A DNA stretch of 64,000 nucleotides from Oxalobacteraceae bacterium (GCA_027490725.1 JAIXXN010000012.1:47005-111004), one strand, 5' to 3'. Counted from the stretch's first letter, positions 41,793 through 51,027 are shown. The notes: generated by a model from the letters alone, not told the origin. Program-made: numbers and translations.

Positions 41793-42455
41793 TCAGTAGA
41801 AGCATTCCTCGCTGGCAGGACGGCGGCGACGGCTAGCGAAGCCCACCAGACCCAGGCCAGTCAGCAACATCGCGTAGGTTTCCGGTTCCGGAACGGCGGC
41901 GATATAGGCGTGGTTATCCGTTTCGAAGGCATTGCCGGTCGACGAGAACGTCACGCGCGAAATGGTGGTGCCAGCATTGGTGGCAAAGTTCATGTAGAAA
42001 CCATGGCTCTGATTGCCGTCCGCCAGCAGCGATGCCGCATGGGCCATGTCGGTGCCATTGATTTGCAGAATCTGCGTGTTGCCGCTGTACAGGGTGACGA
42101 CGTTGTAGTTATCTGGCGAACCCATGTAGAAACCGAAATAGCTGGCACCAAAGCCGCTGAAATCGACGCTGGAAGTGCCTGGCTGACCGCTAACACCAAC
42201 CGAGAAGTAGCGGGTGGCATCGCCCGGTGGCGGGGCCGACGTGCCTGGATGGCCGCCAACCGGCATGATGGCGCTAATTTTGTCGTAGCTGGCGAAACCG
42301 CTAGGCAACAGGCCGTCATCGAAGGTGATCACGGTGGCAGCGGAGGCGGTGCCGGTCGGGGTGTTGCCACTGGTGGCGGTGTAGTCTACGCCGGCGTGGG
42401 CGCTCAGTGCAGCACCAGTCAGGGCGAGGGCCAGCAGAGTTTTGGTCAGAGACAT
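41793..42455 (-). CDS. PEP-CTERM sorting-domain protein
   Basis: A 220-residue secreted protein. A signal peptide ends near ALSAHA-GVDY (about residue 22). A Ser/Thr/Gly-rich beta-sheet-like body follows, and the C-terminal sorting signal is VPEPETYAMLLTGLGLVGFASRRRR (split here as VPEPETYAMLL then a hydrophobic helix then RRRR) from residue 188. PEP-CTERM proteins are processed by exosortase EpsH/XrtA-type enzymes and are linked to exopolysaccharide and floc formation in Betaproteobacteria. The tail of eight residues after the arginines is longer than usual. No exosortase gene is in the window. The body has no recognised enzymatic motif. Confidence 0.92.
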   Translation of the reverse strand: MSLTKTLLALALTGAALSAHAGVDYTATSGNTPTGTASAATVITFDDGLLPSGFASYDKISAIMPVGGHPGTSAPPPGDATRYFSVGVSGQPGTSSVDFSGFGASYFGFYMGSPDNYNVVTLYSGNTQILQINGTDMAHAASLLADGNQSHGFYMNFATNAGTTISRVTFSSTGNAFETDNHAYIAAVPEPETYAMLLTGLGLVGFASRRRRPASEECFY

Positions 42456-42835
42456 ATTCGATTCCTCATGAAGTGGTCAGCCGGTTAAACACCGACACAG
42501 ACATATATTTGCAGCGGGAAACTTGTGGTTCTAGATTGATAATAATAATATTCACGTGGCAATGTCCAGTGTTTTTTTAGCTATACTTTCGGTAACAATC
42601 GGCGGATAGCCTGTTTTTTATCGCTAAGTGTTTGATTTTTATCAGAATGACTGCGGCAACAATGGTCTGAAAAAATTCGCATTATTATTCTCTTGCGGAA
42701 ATTTTTGTTGCGTTTTAACCCTCGTTATTGTCTTATTTTCTATAGTTGGCTGCTCGCCATCACGCGCTAAAGACCATTGTTGATCTGGCTCCCAGCGCTT
42801 ATCATCCTGATCCCCGCCATTACAGGAGTTCCCCC
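42456..42835. other. AT-rich intergenic region
   Basis: About 380 bp without a convincing gene, much richer in A+T than anything else in the window, particularly 42510-42760 with T tracts and ATAATAATAATATT. It separates the divergent PEP-CTERM gene and the hypothetical gene at 42836. It probably holds both promoters; AT-rich, T-tract DNA of this kind attracts H-NS-type silencers (family knowledge). No specific sites were assigned. Confidence 0.7.
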
Positions 42836-43327
42836 ATGGATCAAGACTTCAACGCCGACGTCGACGCCGACCAGCCCGTGCAGGAACCCCGCCTCTGGCA
42901 GGGCAATGGCTGGACCGCACGCGTGATCAAGAATGACGACGATGATGGCTGGGCGGTGGCCATGATTAAGGATGGCGAGCCGGAACCGGCGTTGGTAGGG
43001 CCGTGGACCATGGGACGCGACAAGAAAAATCCCAAGCCGCTCGATCTGCCGGCGTTCCACACGCTGGTGAAGACCGCCAACGAGGTGCTGCGCCGTCATG
43101 AACAGCAACTGCATGCGCAACTGCACAAGCAGGTGTATGTGAACGATGACGCAGGCCAGATCAAGGTCATGCTCGACATCGTGCCGGACGAGGATGATCC
43201 CTACGCGACCCTGACCGCCTGCGATGGCTTTGGCGAGCAGCTGGCGCAGGTGCGGGTAGCAGCGGATTTCAAACTCAGTGTGAGCAGCGCTGCCGCGTGG
43301 ATCGCCGGCGGCTACCGGCGTCCCTGA
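42836..43327 (+). CDS. Hypothetical acidic protein
   Basis: A 163-residue soluble protein with an acidic N-terminus (DQDFNADVDADQPVQEP). It continues LWQGNGWTARVIKNDDDDGWAVAMIKDGEPEPALVGPWTMGRDKKNPKPLD in pieces that suggest a small beta domain. A helix (FHTLVKTANEVLRRHEQQLHAQLHK) and a second alpha/beta part follow. There is no signal peptide, membrane segment or known motif. AGGAG at 42824-42828 fixes the ATG at 42836. Repeated acidic stretches may bind a basic partner. Function unknown; the ordered mix of hydrophobic and charged positions supports a folded protein. Confidence 0.78.
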   Translation: MDQDFNADVDADQPVQEPRLWQGNGWTARVIKNDDDDGWAVAMIKDGEPEPALVGPWTMGRDKKNPKPLDLPAFHTLVKTANEVLRRHEQQLHAQLHKQVYVNDDAGQIKVMLDIVPDEDDPYATLTACDGFGEQLAQVRVAADFKLSVSSAAAWIAGGYRRP

Positions 43328-43455
43328 GCACGCGCCGGCCGTGCTGTGGCGAGGTTCGGGCCGGATCCGCGGCTGGCTATGGCCGGCAGCAGAGGGAACT
43401 GCTAGTATTTCCCATGCTTGAATGCCCCTGCTAATCGTCCGCCTCAGGAAAATCG

Positions 43456-45408
43456 ATGGAAAGTCGCCTCGCCCGTCTTGAAACTGTGCAATCCATGCTG
43501 CTGGAAATCGGCCAGAAGGCCAGCAGTTGCACAGATATCTCCGAATTTCTGCAAGCCGTGCATGCGGCGCTGGGGCGTCTCATGTACGCCGCCAATTTCT
43601 TTGTCGCCCTGAGCGATGCCGATGGCGCCGTGAATCAGGTGCGTTTCGTGTATTTCGTGGACGAACTCGATGACCCGCCCGGGCGCGATGAACTGTTCGA
43701 ACTGGTGGCCGGCGAATCGCCGACCGCCGCCGTGATCATCAACGACCGCAGTCTGGTGATGACGGCCGCCGAGCATCACGCGCTACGCCGCGACAATGCC
43801 GGCTTCGGCATCGGCACCGTCGCCGAACACTGGATGGGCTGCCCACTGCATGATGTCAACCATCAGGTGCTGGGCGCCATGGTGATGCAGAGTTACGACA
43901 GTGCGCATACCTATAGCGAAGAAGATCAGGCGCTGTTCGCGCAGATCGCCAATCACCTATCGAGTGCGCTGCAAGGCTTGCGCAGCATGGACCGGCTGGA
44001 GCGCGCCGTGCAGGAGCGCACCGCGCTGCTGGCGCATGAGGTGGCGGAGCGGCGCCGTGCCGAAAACATCCAGCGCGCGCTGTATGAACTGGCCAATCTG
44101 TCGGCCACTGCAACCGGGGGCAGTCGCCTGAATATGCGGCTGCACCAGATCATCAGCGAACTGGTACCGGCGCAGAACTTCCTGATGGCCCTGTATCACC
44201 CGGACACCCGGGAAATCAGTATTCCGTATTTTGTCGATGAAAAAGACCAGCAGCCGCCCGTCAACCGCTTTGACTTCGGGCTGGGCATGTCGTCGTATAT
44301 TTTGCAGCGCAAGCAGGCGCAGCTGCTGGACCGTGCCGGACTGGCCGAACTGATCGCCAGCGGAGCCCTGCAGCAGCCACTGGGCAGTCTGGAGATCGCC
44401 AGCTGGATGGGCGCGCCCATGCTGCTGGGCGATGTGGCGTATGGCGTGATTATTGTGCAGAGCTACGATGATCAGGTGCTGTACACCCAGTCCGATCTCG
44501 ACATCCTCGCCTTCATGGCCAGCCATGTGGCGGTGGCGATTGCACGCATGCGCGCCGACCGCGAAATCCGCCGCGCCAAGGAGGCGCTGGAAGAGCAGAA
44601 TGCGGCGCTGGAATCGGCACTGGAGTCGCTCAAGGAGGCGCAGGGCGAGCTGGTACGGCAGGAGAAACTCGCTTCGCTGGGACGGCTGGTGGCGGGGGTG
44701 GCACATGAAATCAATACCCCGCTGGGAATTTGCGTGACGGCGACCAGCCATCTGGTGGAAGAACTGCGCCTGACGCGCGAAGAGCTGGCCAATGGCGCGC
44801 TGGATGAAGACGGTCTGCAGCAATTCTTTGGCATTGTCGACCAGTCGCTACGCATCATGACCACCAATACCCAGCGTGCGGCGGCGCTGGTACGCAGCTT
44901 CAAACAGGTGGCGGTGGACCAGTCGGCCGATGATATCCGCAGCTTCAATCTGCGCCGCTATCTCGACGAAGTACTGCTGTCGCTGCAGCCCAAGCTGAAA
45001 GGCAAGCCGGTGACGGTGGAAGTGGAGTGTCCCGAGCAGATTAATATGGCCAGCTTCCCCGGTGCGCTGTCGCAGGTGGTGACGAATATGGTGGTCAACT
45101 CGCTGGTGCATGGTTTCGAGGCAGGCGAGGGCGGCACCATTCGCATCCACGTGACGGTGGACGATGAACTGGTCGAACTCAATTACAGCGACGACGGGGT
45201 GGGCATGGATAACGCGGCGCTGGCGCAGCTGTTCGATCCCTTCTACACCACCAAGCGTGGTACCGGCGGCAGCGGGCTGGGCGCACACATTCTGTACAAC
45301 CTGGTGACGGGCGCGCTGGGCGGCACCGTCAAGGTACTCAGTTCACCGGGACTGGGCTTGCACTACAAGCTGCGCTTCCCCAAGATCCAGCGCAAGGTCA
45401 GCGCCTGA
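43456..45408 (+). CDS. Soluble hybrid-sensor histidine kinase with two GAF domains
   Basis: A 650-residue kinase without membrane helices. Two similar GAF domains lie at about 10-180 and 215-375; both contain the pattern ANFFVALSDADG / AQNFLMALYHPDT and end with a VMQSYD / IVQSYDD strand, suggesting internal duplication. A coiled coil follows (375-405), then the phospho-accepting His417 in VAHEINTPLG and the HATPase domain with NMVVNSLVHG (N box), DDGVGMD (G1) and GTGGSGLGAHI (G2). The gene converges on an HD-GYP response regulator whose stop lies 8 bp away, so the two may form a signalling pair. An AGGA ribosome-binding site precedes the ATG. The signal is unknown. Confidence 0.9.
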   Translation: MESRLARLETVQSMLLEIGQKASSCTDISEFLQAVHAALGRLMYAANFFVALSDADGAVNQVRFVYFVDELDDPPGRDELFELVAGESPTAAVIINDRSLVMTAAEHHALRRDNAGFGIGTVAEHWMGCPLHDVNHQVLGAMVMQSYDSAHTYSEEDQALFAQIANHLSSALQGLRSMDRLERAVQERTALLAHEVAERRRAENIQRALYELANLSATATGGSRLNMRLHQIISELVPAQNFLMALYHPDTREISIPYFVDEKDQQPPVNRFDFGLGMSSYILQRKQAQLLDRAGLAELIASGALQQPLGSLEIASWMGAPMLLGDVAYGVIIVQSYDDQVLYTQSDLDILAFMASHVAVAIARMRADREIRRAKEALEEQNAALESALESLKEAQGELVRQEKLASLGRLVAGVAHEINTPLGICVTATSHLVEELRLTREELANGALDEDGLQQFFGIVDQSLRIMTTNTQRAAALVRSFKQVAVDQSADDIRSFNLRRYLDEVLLSLQPKLKGKPVTVEVECPEQINMASFPGALSQVVTNMVVNSLVHGFEAGEGGTIRIHVTVDDELVELNYSDDGVGMDNAALAQLFDPFYTTKRGTGGSGLGAHILYNLVTGALGGTVKVLSSPGLGLHYKLRFPKIQRKVSA

Positions 45409-45415
45409 GCGGGGC

Positions 45416-46921
45416 TTAATCCGGGAAGCGCTGGTTGATGGCCAGTGCTTCGTCGATGTGCTTTACCAGCAGATCGACGTAAACCGGATCGAGGTGCTGG
45501 CCGGCCACTTCGAGCAGATAGGCAGTGACTTTTTCGATCGGCCAGGCTTCTTTGTAGCAGCGCTTGTGCATCAGTGCATCGAACACATCGGCTACCGCGA
45601 CGATGCGCGCGTATTTGTGGATCTCTTCACCCTTCAAGCCTTGCGGATAGCCGCTGCCGTCGAATTTTTCGTGGTGCTGGTGGGCAATCACGGCGGCCGC
45701 CTTGAGGATGGGGCGCTGCGAACCGGCCAGTATCGATAGGCCGACCGTCGGGTGCTGCTTCATGATTTCCCATTCGGCCGCATCGAGCTTGCCCGGTTTG
45801 AGCAGCACCGCGTCGGGGGTGGCGATCTTGCCGATGTCGTGCATCGGCGCGGCGTGCTGCAGGATTGCCGTTTCATCGTCGCTCATGCCGCTGGCGCTGG
45901 CCAGCAGATGGCACACCTGCGACATGCGGCGCACGTGGTTACCGGCTTCATTGGAACGCGATTCGACCACATCGCCGAGGCGCAGAATCAGCTCGGCCTG
46001 GGTATCGGTGATTTCCTGGGTCAGCAGAATATTATCGAAAGCGATGGCCACACCAGAGCAGAAGATCTCCAGCAGCTTGGTATCGAGATCGGAGATTTCT
46101 TCCACACCTTTCAGGACCAGCAGCGAATGCTTGCCGCTGCTGTTGGGGAAGTAGCCGATATAGGTATCGCCTTCCAGTCGTGAAATCCGGTTGCTCTTGG
46201 CGTTATTTAACTGGGCCAGTAGTTCGGGGCTGATCAGCGGTCCATCGATATCGCCGATGCTGGCCAGAATTTCGTAATCGTTGGCGCCGCTGATCGCGGT
46301 GGCACCCCGCAGGCGTAGTAGCATGCTCTGTTCGAGGCGTAGCAGGGCCACCACCTGCTGCAGCAGACCGCTGGCGAAATCCTGCAGATTGCGTTGCTGG
46401 AAAATATGCGCCGACGCCGCGATCACCCGCTCCAGTCCCTCGCGGTAATGGAGCTGTTGCTGGCGGGCTTCCTCGACCTTCATGATGTCGCGGTAGGCGC
46501 GCAGGGCAGCGAAGGTGGTGGTGAACAGTTTGGTGCGATCGAGCTCGGTCTTTTCCTTGTAATCGTTGATATCGTAATTGACGATCACGCGTTCTTCCGG
46601 TGCCTGGCCGGGCTGGCCAGTGCGTAACACGATGCGGGTGAAGTGGTTGTTGAGGTCCTCGCGCATCCAGCGCGCCACTTCCAGACCGCTGTCCTCCTGC
46701 TCCATCACGACGTCGAGAAACACCAGCGCGATATCGGATTCGCTTGCCAGCACCCGCTTGGCTTCCTCGCCGCTGTAGGCGTGCACAAAGGTTAGCGCGC
46801 GCCCATCAAGGCGGAAGCGGCTCAGCGTCAGCTTGGTGATATCGTGGATATCGGGTTCATCGTCTACCAGCAGAACTTTCCATGGTGCTAGTTTAGGCGT
46901 CGACGGTGACAAAAAAGACAT
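45416..46921 (-). CDS. Response regulator with DUF3369 and HD-GYP c-di-GMP phosphodiesterase domain
   Basis: A 501-residue protein. The receiver domain is at about 15-140 (VLLVDDEPDIHD at its start, LVFLDVVMEQEDSG holding the phospho-acceptor Asp). A DUF3369 GAF-like region lies at about 165-290 (SAHIFQQRNLQDFASGLLQQV). The HD-GYP domain runs from 300 to 490, with metal-binding His361-Asp362 in MHDIGKIA, then HHEKFDGSGYPQGLKG, which holds the GYP motif. It should hydrolyse c-di-GMP when phosphorylated. ATG 46921 is chosen because the in-frame sequence before it is not protein-like and the receiver domain starts soon after. It is convergent with the GAF histidine kinase. Confidence 0.92.
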   Translation of the reverse strand: MSFLSPSTPKLAPWKVLLVDDEPDIHDITKLTLSRFRLDGRALTFVHAYSGEEAKRVLASESDIALVFLDVVMEQEDSGLEVARWMREDLNNHFTRIVLRTGQPGQAPEERVIVNYDINDYKEKTELDRTKLFTTTFAALRAYRDIMKVEEARQQQLHYREGLERVIAASAHIFQQRNLQDFASGLLQQVVALLRLEQSMLLRLRGATAISGANDYEILASIGDIDGPLISPELLAQLNNAKSNRISRLEGDTYIGYFPNSSGKHSLLVLKGVEEISDLDTKLLEIFCSGVAIAFDNILLTQEITDTQAELILRLGDVVESRSNEAGNHVRRMSQVCHLLASASGMSDDETAILQHAAPMHDIGKIATPDAVLLKPGKLDAAEWEIMKQHPTVGLSILAGSQRPILKAAAVIAHQHHEKFDGSGYPQGLKGEEIHKYARIVAVADVFDALMHKRCYKEAWPIEKVTAYLLEVAGQHLDPVYVDLLVKHIDEALAINQRFPD

Positions 46922-47125
46922 AGGAGCAGGTTCCGCAAAAGGGCACGACGTTTGGGTTATCCGATTGTAGACCGGGCTATGGCCGTTGACAACAAGCAAC
47001 ACACAGCAGTTGCGCGAGTGTTGTTGTAGCGGTCGCGGCGCGCCCAGAGCAGCTGCAACAATACTTCGTTTTTGGCAATATTGCCATCGCATTTACACAA
47101 CAGTGTGGGCTCAGGACTGACCCCG

Positions 47126-47152
47126 AATAAAAAAAGCCCGCAAGGAGCGGGC
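47126..47152 (-). terminator. Rho-independent terminator for the phoX gene
   Basis: On the minus strand GCCCGC (47152-47147) and GCGGGC (47141-47136) form a stem with a 5-base loop. Seven T follow (47135-47129). It lies 32 bp after the phosphatase stop. Confidence 0.85.
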
Positions 47153-47183
47153 GCTCGTTGCGGGCCGGGGACAGCTGGGGGAA

Positions 47184-49106
47184 TCAGCTCAGGGTTGGCA
47201 GACCGGTCAGGTAGCCGACGGCGGCGCCGAAGCGGTCGCGGTAGTTGGCGCGGATCAGCGGATCGAGCGTTGCCTGCACCTGCTTGTGCAGATTCGAGTC
47301 CCAGTCACCTGGGTGCTGGAAGTTGCTCATGATGTAGGCAAAGCCGTTGATGTCATCAACCGCGTGCAGGCCGGTCGATTCGGCGCCCGCTGGCGTGGAC
47401 AGGATGCGGGTCAGGGTTTTGGTGTCGACGTTATAGGCCCACAGGAAGTTGTTGACGTGCAGGCCGCTGTCTTCGCCGATGAACAGGGTACGCAGCTTCT
47501 CGGAGAATTTGATGTTGTCCGGATTGGCGATCTTGTCGGCGTTGGCGAGGTTGCCCAGCGCGTCAGGTTTGGCCAGATCTTCACCGACCAGCGCCGGCAC
47601 GGCGGCCATATCGACCGGTACCCATTCGCTGTTGATGGTGGCGCCGGTATCGTCGCTCTGGCCACCTTTCAGGTTGAGGGCGTAGACCGCGCCGGCATTC
47701 GGGCCTTTGACGCTGATGCCACCGGAACCATTGGTCATGGCGGCCTGAATATAGCTCATCGCGGAATAGGCGATCTTGTCTTTGGCGTTGACGGTGGTGC
47801 CTTCCATTTTGGTGAAGCCCAGGCTGCCACCTTTGAAAGCGGCGTAGCGGTGGGTTTCCAGGAAGGCGGCGGCTTTTTCTTTACCGGCGACGAATTTCAC
47901 CCAGTTGGTCTTGCCGCTAAACGGGATCTTGGTGTAGCTGGTATCGAGCGGGTCGCTGGTCTTGACGCTGACGATATCGGCCGCTTTCAGGCTGTCCGCC
48001 AGTGCTTTGATTTCGGCGCTGGTGGCGCTGCCCAGTTTGATCCAGCTAAGCTTGGCCGAACCGCCGGCTTCGGCCGTCAGCTGGGTCCACTTGGCGACGT
48101 ACAGCGTACCGCTGGACAGATCCTGTGCCTTGTCGGCCACGAACATGAACAGACCGCCGTTGGTGGCGTCATCGCCCATCAGGGCGGTGCGCTCGTCCGG
48201 CATCACCTGAATCAGCTCGTGGGAGATACGGCCCATGCAGTAGTGCTTCTTGATGCTGCCGGTGCCGTCCGGATTGACAGTGATTTCCGGCATGTGGCCG
48301 TAGTGGTATGGATTGGCCTTGCTCGCATCGCCATACAGATTGGTACTGAAGGCAGCGAACTGGGTATTGCTGGCGATGCTGGTAGCGTCCGGCTCGTATT
48401 CTTCGCTCGACAGGTGGGTGTTCCATGGCGAACGCGAGGCGCCGCAGGTAATCCACAGGCCGTTCACAGCGCTGGTGTTGACGTTGTGGTATTTCACCAG
48501 CGTCAGCGCGCCCGTAGTCGGGTTCTGATCCAGCGTCAGCACGGCGATCGGCGACGGCAGCATGCCGTACATGGAGTCGCCCTTGACGTTGCGGGTGGCG
48601 TATTCAAACTGCACCACGGCGAATACAGCATTGCCTTTCAAGCCGGTGACGGTCGGTGCCGACAGTTTCAGCAGCGAGCTGCCGTCCGGGCAATCCGAGA
48701 AGAACTGGCGCTGGCCGGCATCGGTACGGTCGAGAATAGGCTGGTTGTTGATGTCGAAGTAGCCGCCCGACAGGATGGTGCCACCGCTACCGTTAGGTAC
48801 TTGTGCGCCGGTGATGAAGAAGGTCTGGTAACCCAGTGCATAGGACAGGGTTTTGCCGTTCGAGTACACGGCGTTGAGTGCCGAGGCGACGGTGGTGGTG
48901 GCCATTTTGGCCGCATCGGCCAGCGTTGGCGCGGCCATGCCGCTAAAGCTCAGCGACATCAGCGTGGCAGCCGGTGCTGCGGTATCGCCGCCGCCACAGG
49001 CGGACAGCAGGGCTGCGGTGGCACTGCCACCGGCCAGTGGCAGCAACGGTGCGCCAGAGAGGAATTTAAGGATGCTGCGGCGGGACAGATCGAGCGACTC
49101 GGTCAT
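47184..49106 (-). CDS. phoX: PhoX-family alkaline phosphatase (DUF839)
   Basis: A 640-residue exported enzyme. The N-terminus has a Tat motif (SRRSILKFL, Arg9-Arg10) and also a lipobox-like LLSAC with Cys37, so it may be a Tat-exported lipoprotein. The body contains DUF839/PhoX segments such as GLWITCGASRSPWNTHLSSEEYEPD in parts, and GRISHELIQVMPDERTALMGDD. PhoX enzymes use calcium and iron and release phosphate from many organic phosphates. A two-repeat Pho box with a -10 element lies upstream (49203-49236), so induction by PhoB under phosphate starvation is expected. A terminator follows it. Length is normal for the long PhoX branch. Confidence 0.9.
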   Translation of the reverse strand: MTESLDLSRRSILKFLSGAPLLPLAGGSATAALLSACGGGDTAAPAATLMSLSFSGMAAPTLADAAKMATTTVASALNAVYSNGKTLSYALGYQTFFITGAQVPNGSGGTILSGGYFDINNQPILDRTDAGQRQFFSDCPDGSSLLKLSAPTVTGLKGNAVFAVVQFEYATRNVKGDSMYGMLPSPIAVLTLDQNPTTGALTLVKYHNVNTSAVNGLWITCGASRSPWNTHLSSEEYEPDATSIASNTQFAAFSTNLYGDASKANPYHYGHMPEITVNPDGTGSIKKHYCMGRISHELIQVMPDERTALMGDDATNGGLFMFVADKAQDLSSGTLYVAKWTQLTAEAGGSAKLSWIKLGSATSAEIKALADSLKAADIVSVKTSDPLDTSYTKIPFSGKTNWVKFVAGKEKAAAFLETHRYAAFKGGSLGFTKMEGTTVNAKDKIAYSAMSYIQAAMTNGSGGISVKGPNAGAVYALNLKGGQSDDTGATINSEWVPVDMAAVPALVGEDLAKPDALGNLANADKIANPDNIKFSEKLRTLFIGEDSGLHVNNFLWAYNVDTKTLTRILSTPAGAESTGLHAVDDINGFAYIMSNFQHPGDWDSNLHKQVQATLDPLIRANYRDRFGAAVGYLTGLPTLS

Positions 49107-49202
49107 GAGAAATCCTGTGGTGGTTAATGCCAGTCTGGTGAGCGCGCTGGGCGCGCTAGCTATGGTCCAAGGTGAGGAGCTGGCTAGTCCTCAACGGGCG
49201 CA

Positions 49203-49236
49203 ATATTAATCATTCGATATGACCGCAGCATGACAA
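49203..49236 (-). promoter_or_regulatory. Pho box and -10 element upstream of phoX
   Basis: Read on the minus strand, TTGTCAT (49236-49230), a 4-base spacer and CGGTCAT (49225-49219) match the PhoB direct-repeat pattern CTGTCAT-N4-CTGTCAT with one mismatch in each half. TAATAT (49208-49203) lies 10 bp further, the normal spacing to a -10 element at PhoB-activated promoters. Confidence 0.75.
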
Positions 49237-49330
49237 GCGGGCCACAGGATTTGGTAACAAAGCCTTTCAGTGGCGGCCAGCGTGGGGGAAAAGGGCTATA
49301 TTGTCTGCACTAACTATGAAGGAGTCGGTC

Positions 49331-49810
49331 ATGCGATTAATCAGTCGAAGCCTGCTGGCGGCAGCCTTGCTGGCGTGTGGCGCTGCATCGGCGCAAGTGA
49401 GCGTCAGCTATGTGAAGCCGGAAGATTTTGCCGATGTACCGCGCAGCGCGGTGGATCGCGAACGCATTCTGAAGGATTTCAGTGCCTATTTCGAGACCCT
49501 GTCGGCTAAGCTGCCGGCCGGTCAGGCACTGAAAATCGAGGTGCTCGATATTGATCTGGCGGGGCGTATGTGGCCGCGCCGCAATGGTGGCGAAGATATC
49601 CGTGTGCTCAGTGACGGTGCCGACTGGCCGCGCATGCACTTGCGCTACACGCTGGAGCAGAACGGCCAGACGCTGCGCAGCGGCGACGCGCAACTGTCAA
49701 ATATGAACTATATGCAGCGCCTGAACCGCTACTGGGAGACGGATACGCTGCGCTATGAAAAACAGATGCTCGACGAGTGGTTCAATAAAACCATCGTGCC
49801 GAAGGTGTAG
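49331..49810 (+). CDS. Exported DUF3016 protein
   Basis: A 159-residue secreted protein. The signal peptide (LISRSLLAAALLACGAASA-QVSV) is cleaved near residue 20. The mature part has the DUF3016 pattern: VSYVKPEDFADV at the start, then LKIEVLDIDLAGRMWPRR, MHLRYTLEQNG and a C-terminal YEKQMLDEWF. The role of DUF3016 is unknown. A GGAG at 49321-49324, 6 bp upstream, fixes ATG 49331. It is divergent from phoX but lies outside the Pho box, with no sign that it is phosphate-regulated. It is convergent with the thioesterase at 49837. Confidence 0.88.
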   Translation: MRLISRSLLAAALLACGAASAQVSVSYVKPEDFADVPRSAVDRERILKDFSAYFETLSAKLPAGQALKIEVLDIDLAGRMWPRRNGGEDIRVLSDGADWPRMHLRYTLEQNGQTLRSGDAQLSNMNYMQRLNRYWETDTLRYEKQMLDEWFNKTIVPKV

Positions 49811-49836
49811 GTAGCAGCTGTCGGCAGGAGACGCGC

Positions 49837-50280
49837 CTAATCGAGCCGGTTCACCTGCGGGAATTTGGCGAGAAACTCTGGCGGCATGGGGGTGACTTTG
49901 GCGGTTTTGTAGTTGAAGAAGACAAAGCCGTATTTGGCCATGGCCACCAGCGTGTGGTCGGCCGGACGGCTAACCCGGAAGATGAGGTCGCCGCCATAGG
50001 CGTTGAAGTCCATGACGCCGACCTCGAAGGTGAGCTGGTCACGCGCATGGGCTTCGGCGCGGTACATGGTGGACAGATCGGTAACGATGATGCCCAGCCC
50101 CGTGCCATCGACCTCTTCCACGCCGTACTCGAACAGGAAGCGCGCCCGTGCTTCCGACAGCATCGAGATCATCGAATCGTTGCCGAGGTGATTGCCGGCG
50201 TTGATGTCGGTGACGCGTACCGTCAGCTGGGTGGCAAAACAGAATTGGTCTTCGGGGAAATCGAGTTGTAGACGGGCCAT
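49837..50280 (-). CDS. Hotdog-fold acyl-CoA thioesterase
   Basis: A 147-residue single hotdog domain of the 4-hydroxybenzoyl-CoA thioesterase / YbgC type. VRVTDINAGNHLGNDSMISMLSEARARFLFEYG carries the family's Asp/Asn-rich active-site loop and long helix; the usual catalytic Asp position is in VTDINAGNHL. The C-terminal part (YGFVFFNYKTAKVTPMP) is also typical. It would hydrolyse short or aromatic acyl-CoAs. It stands 48 bp downstream of a dienelactone hydrolase on the same strand and may be co-transcribed with it. The substrate cannot be told. Confidence 0.85.
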   Translation of the reverse strand: MARLQLDFPEDQFCFATQLTVRVTDINAGNHLGNDSMISMLSEARARFLFEYGVEEVDGTGLGIIVTDLSTMYRAEAHARDQLTFEVGVMDFNAYGGDLIFRVSRPADHTLVAMAKYGFVFFNYKTAKVTPMPPEFLAKFPQVNRLD

Positions 50281-50328
50281 GCTTACCTCAGGTTGTGAGT
50301 CCTTATTCTAGCGCACGGCCCGGCGAAC

Positions 50329-51027
50329 TCATAACTGCTCGGCGAGGAACTGCAGCGTATTGCCGTGTGCCAGTGCGGCACTGCGCTGGTGGTAGGAACT
50401 GCGGTGGTTGCAGTTAAAACCATGCTGCGCATCCGGGTAGACATGGATTTCCACCTGTTCCTGCTCTTCGAAGCGTTCGGCAATGCTTTGCACTGCGTCG
50501 AGCGGGATGTGGGTGTCGAACGCACCGAAGTGCATCAGCACCGGAATGCTGATTTCGCTGGCCCGATCGAGCGCATGCTGGATGCCGCCACCGTAATAGC
50601 ATACCGACGCATCCACCAGACCATTCGCCGCCGTGTGATAGGCCAGCCGGCCACCGAAGCAGTAGCCGATAGCCGCTACGCGTGGCGCTACGCCTTCCAG
50701 CGCGCGCAGGGTGGTGATGCTGGCGCCGATATCGGCCTGTGCCAGTGCGAAGTCGGTGGCATTCATCAGTTCCACGGCACGCTGCCAGTCGGCGCCTTCA
50801 TAACCGAGTTCGATGCGTTCGCCCTGACGCCAGAATAGGTCCGGTGCCAGCACCACATAGCCGTCAGCCGCGTACTGGTCGGCGACGTCGCGAATATGCT
50901 GGTTGACGCCGAAAATTTCCTGTAGCAGTACGATGCCGGGGCCACTACCTCCGCGTGGCAGTGACAGGTAGGCAGCAAAGCTGCCCTGCGCGCTATCGAT
51001 GCTGATCCATTTGCTGTTGTTTTCCAT
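50329..51027 (-). CDS. Dienelactone hydrolase family protein
   Basis: A 232-residue alpha/beta hydrolase. The nucleophile is Cys123 in GYCFGGRLAY, as in dienelactone hydrolases rather than serine esterases. The acid is in FGAFDTHIPLD and the histidine in YPDAQHGF. LQEIFGVNQHIRDVADQYA is the family block near residue 35. It hydrolyses lactones such as dienelactone in chlorocatechol breakdown, but most chromosomal members have unknown substrates, and no ring-cleavage genes are near. It lies between the M28 peptidase and a thioesterase, all on the minus strand. Confidence 0.9.
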   Translation of the reverse strand: MENNSKWISIDSAQGSFAAYLSLPRGGSGPGIVLLQEIFGVNQHIRDVADQYAADGYVVLAPDLFWRQGERIELGYEGADWQRAVELMNATDFALAQADIGASITTLRALEGVAPRVAAIGYCFGGRLAYHTAANGLVDASVCYYGGGIQHALDRASEISIPVLMHFGAFDTHIPLDAVQSIAERFEEQEQVEIHVYPDAQHGFNCNHRSSYHQRSAALAHGNTLQFLAEQL

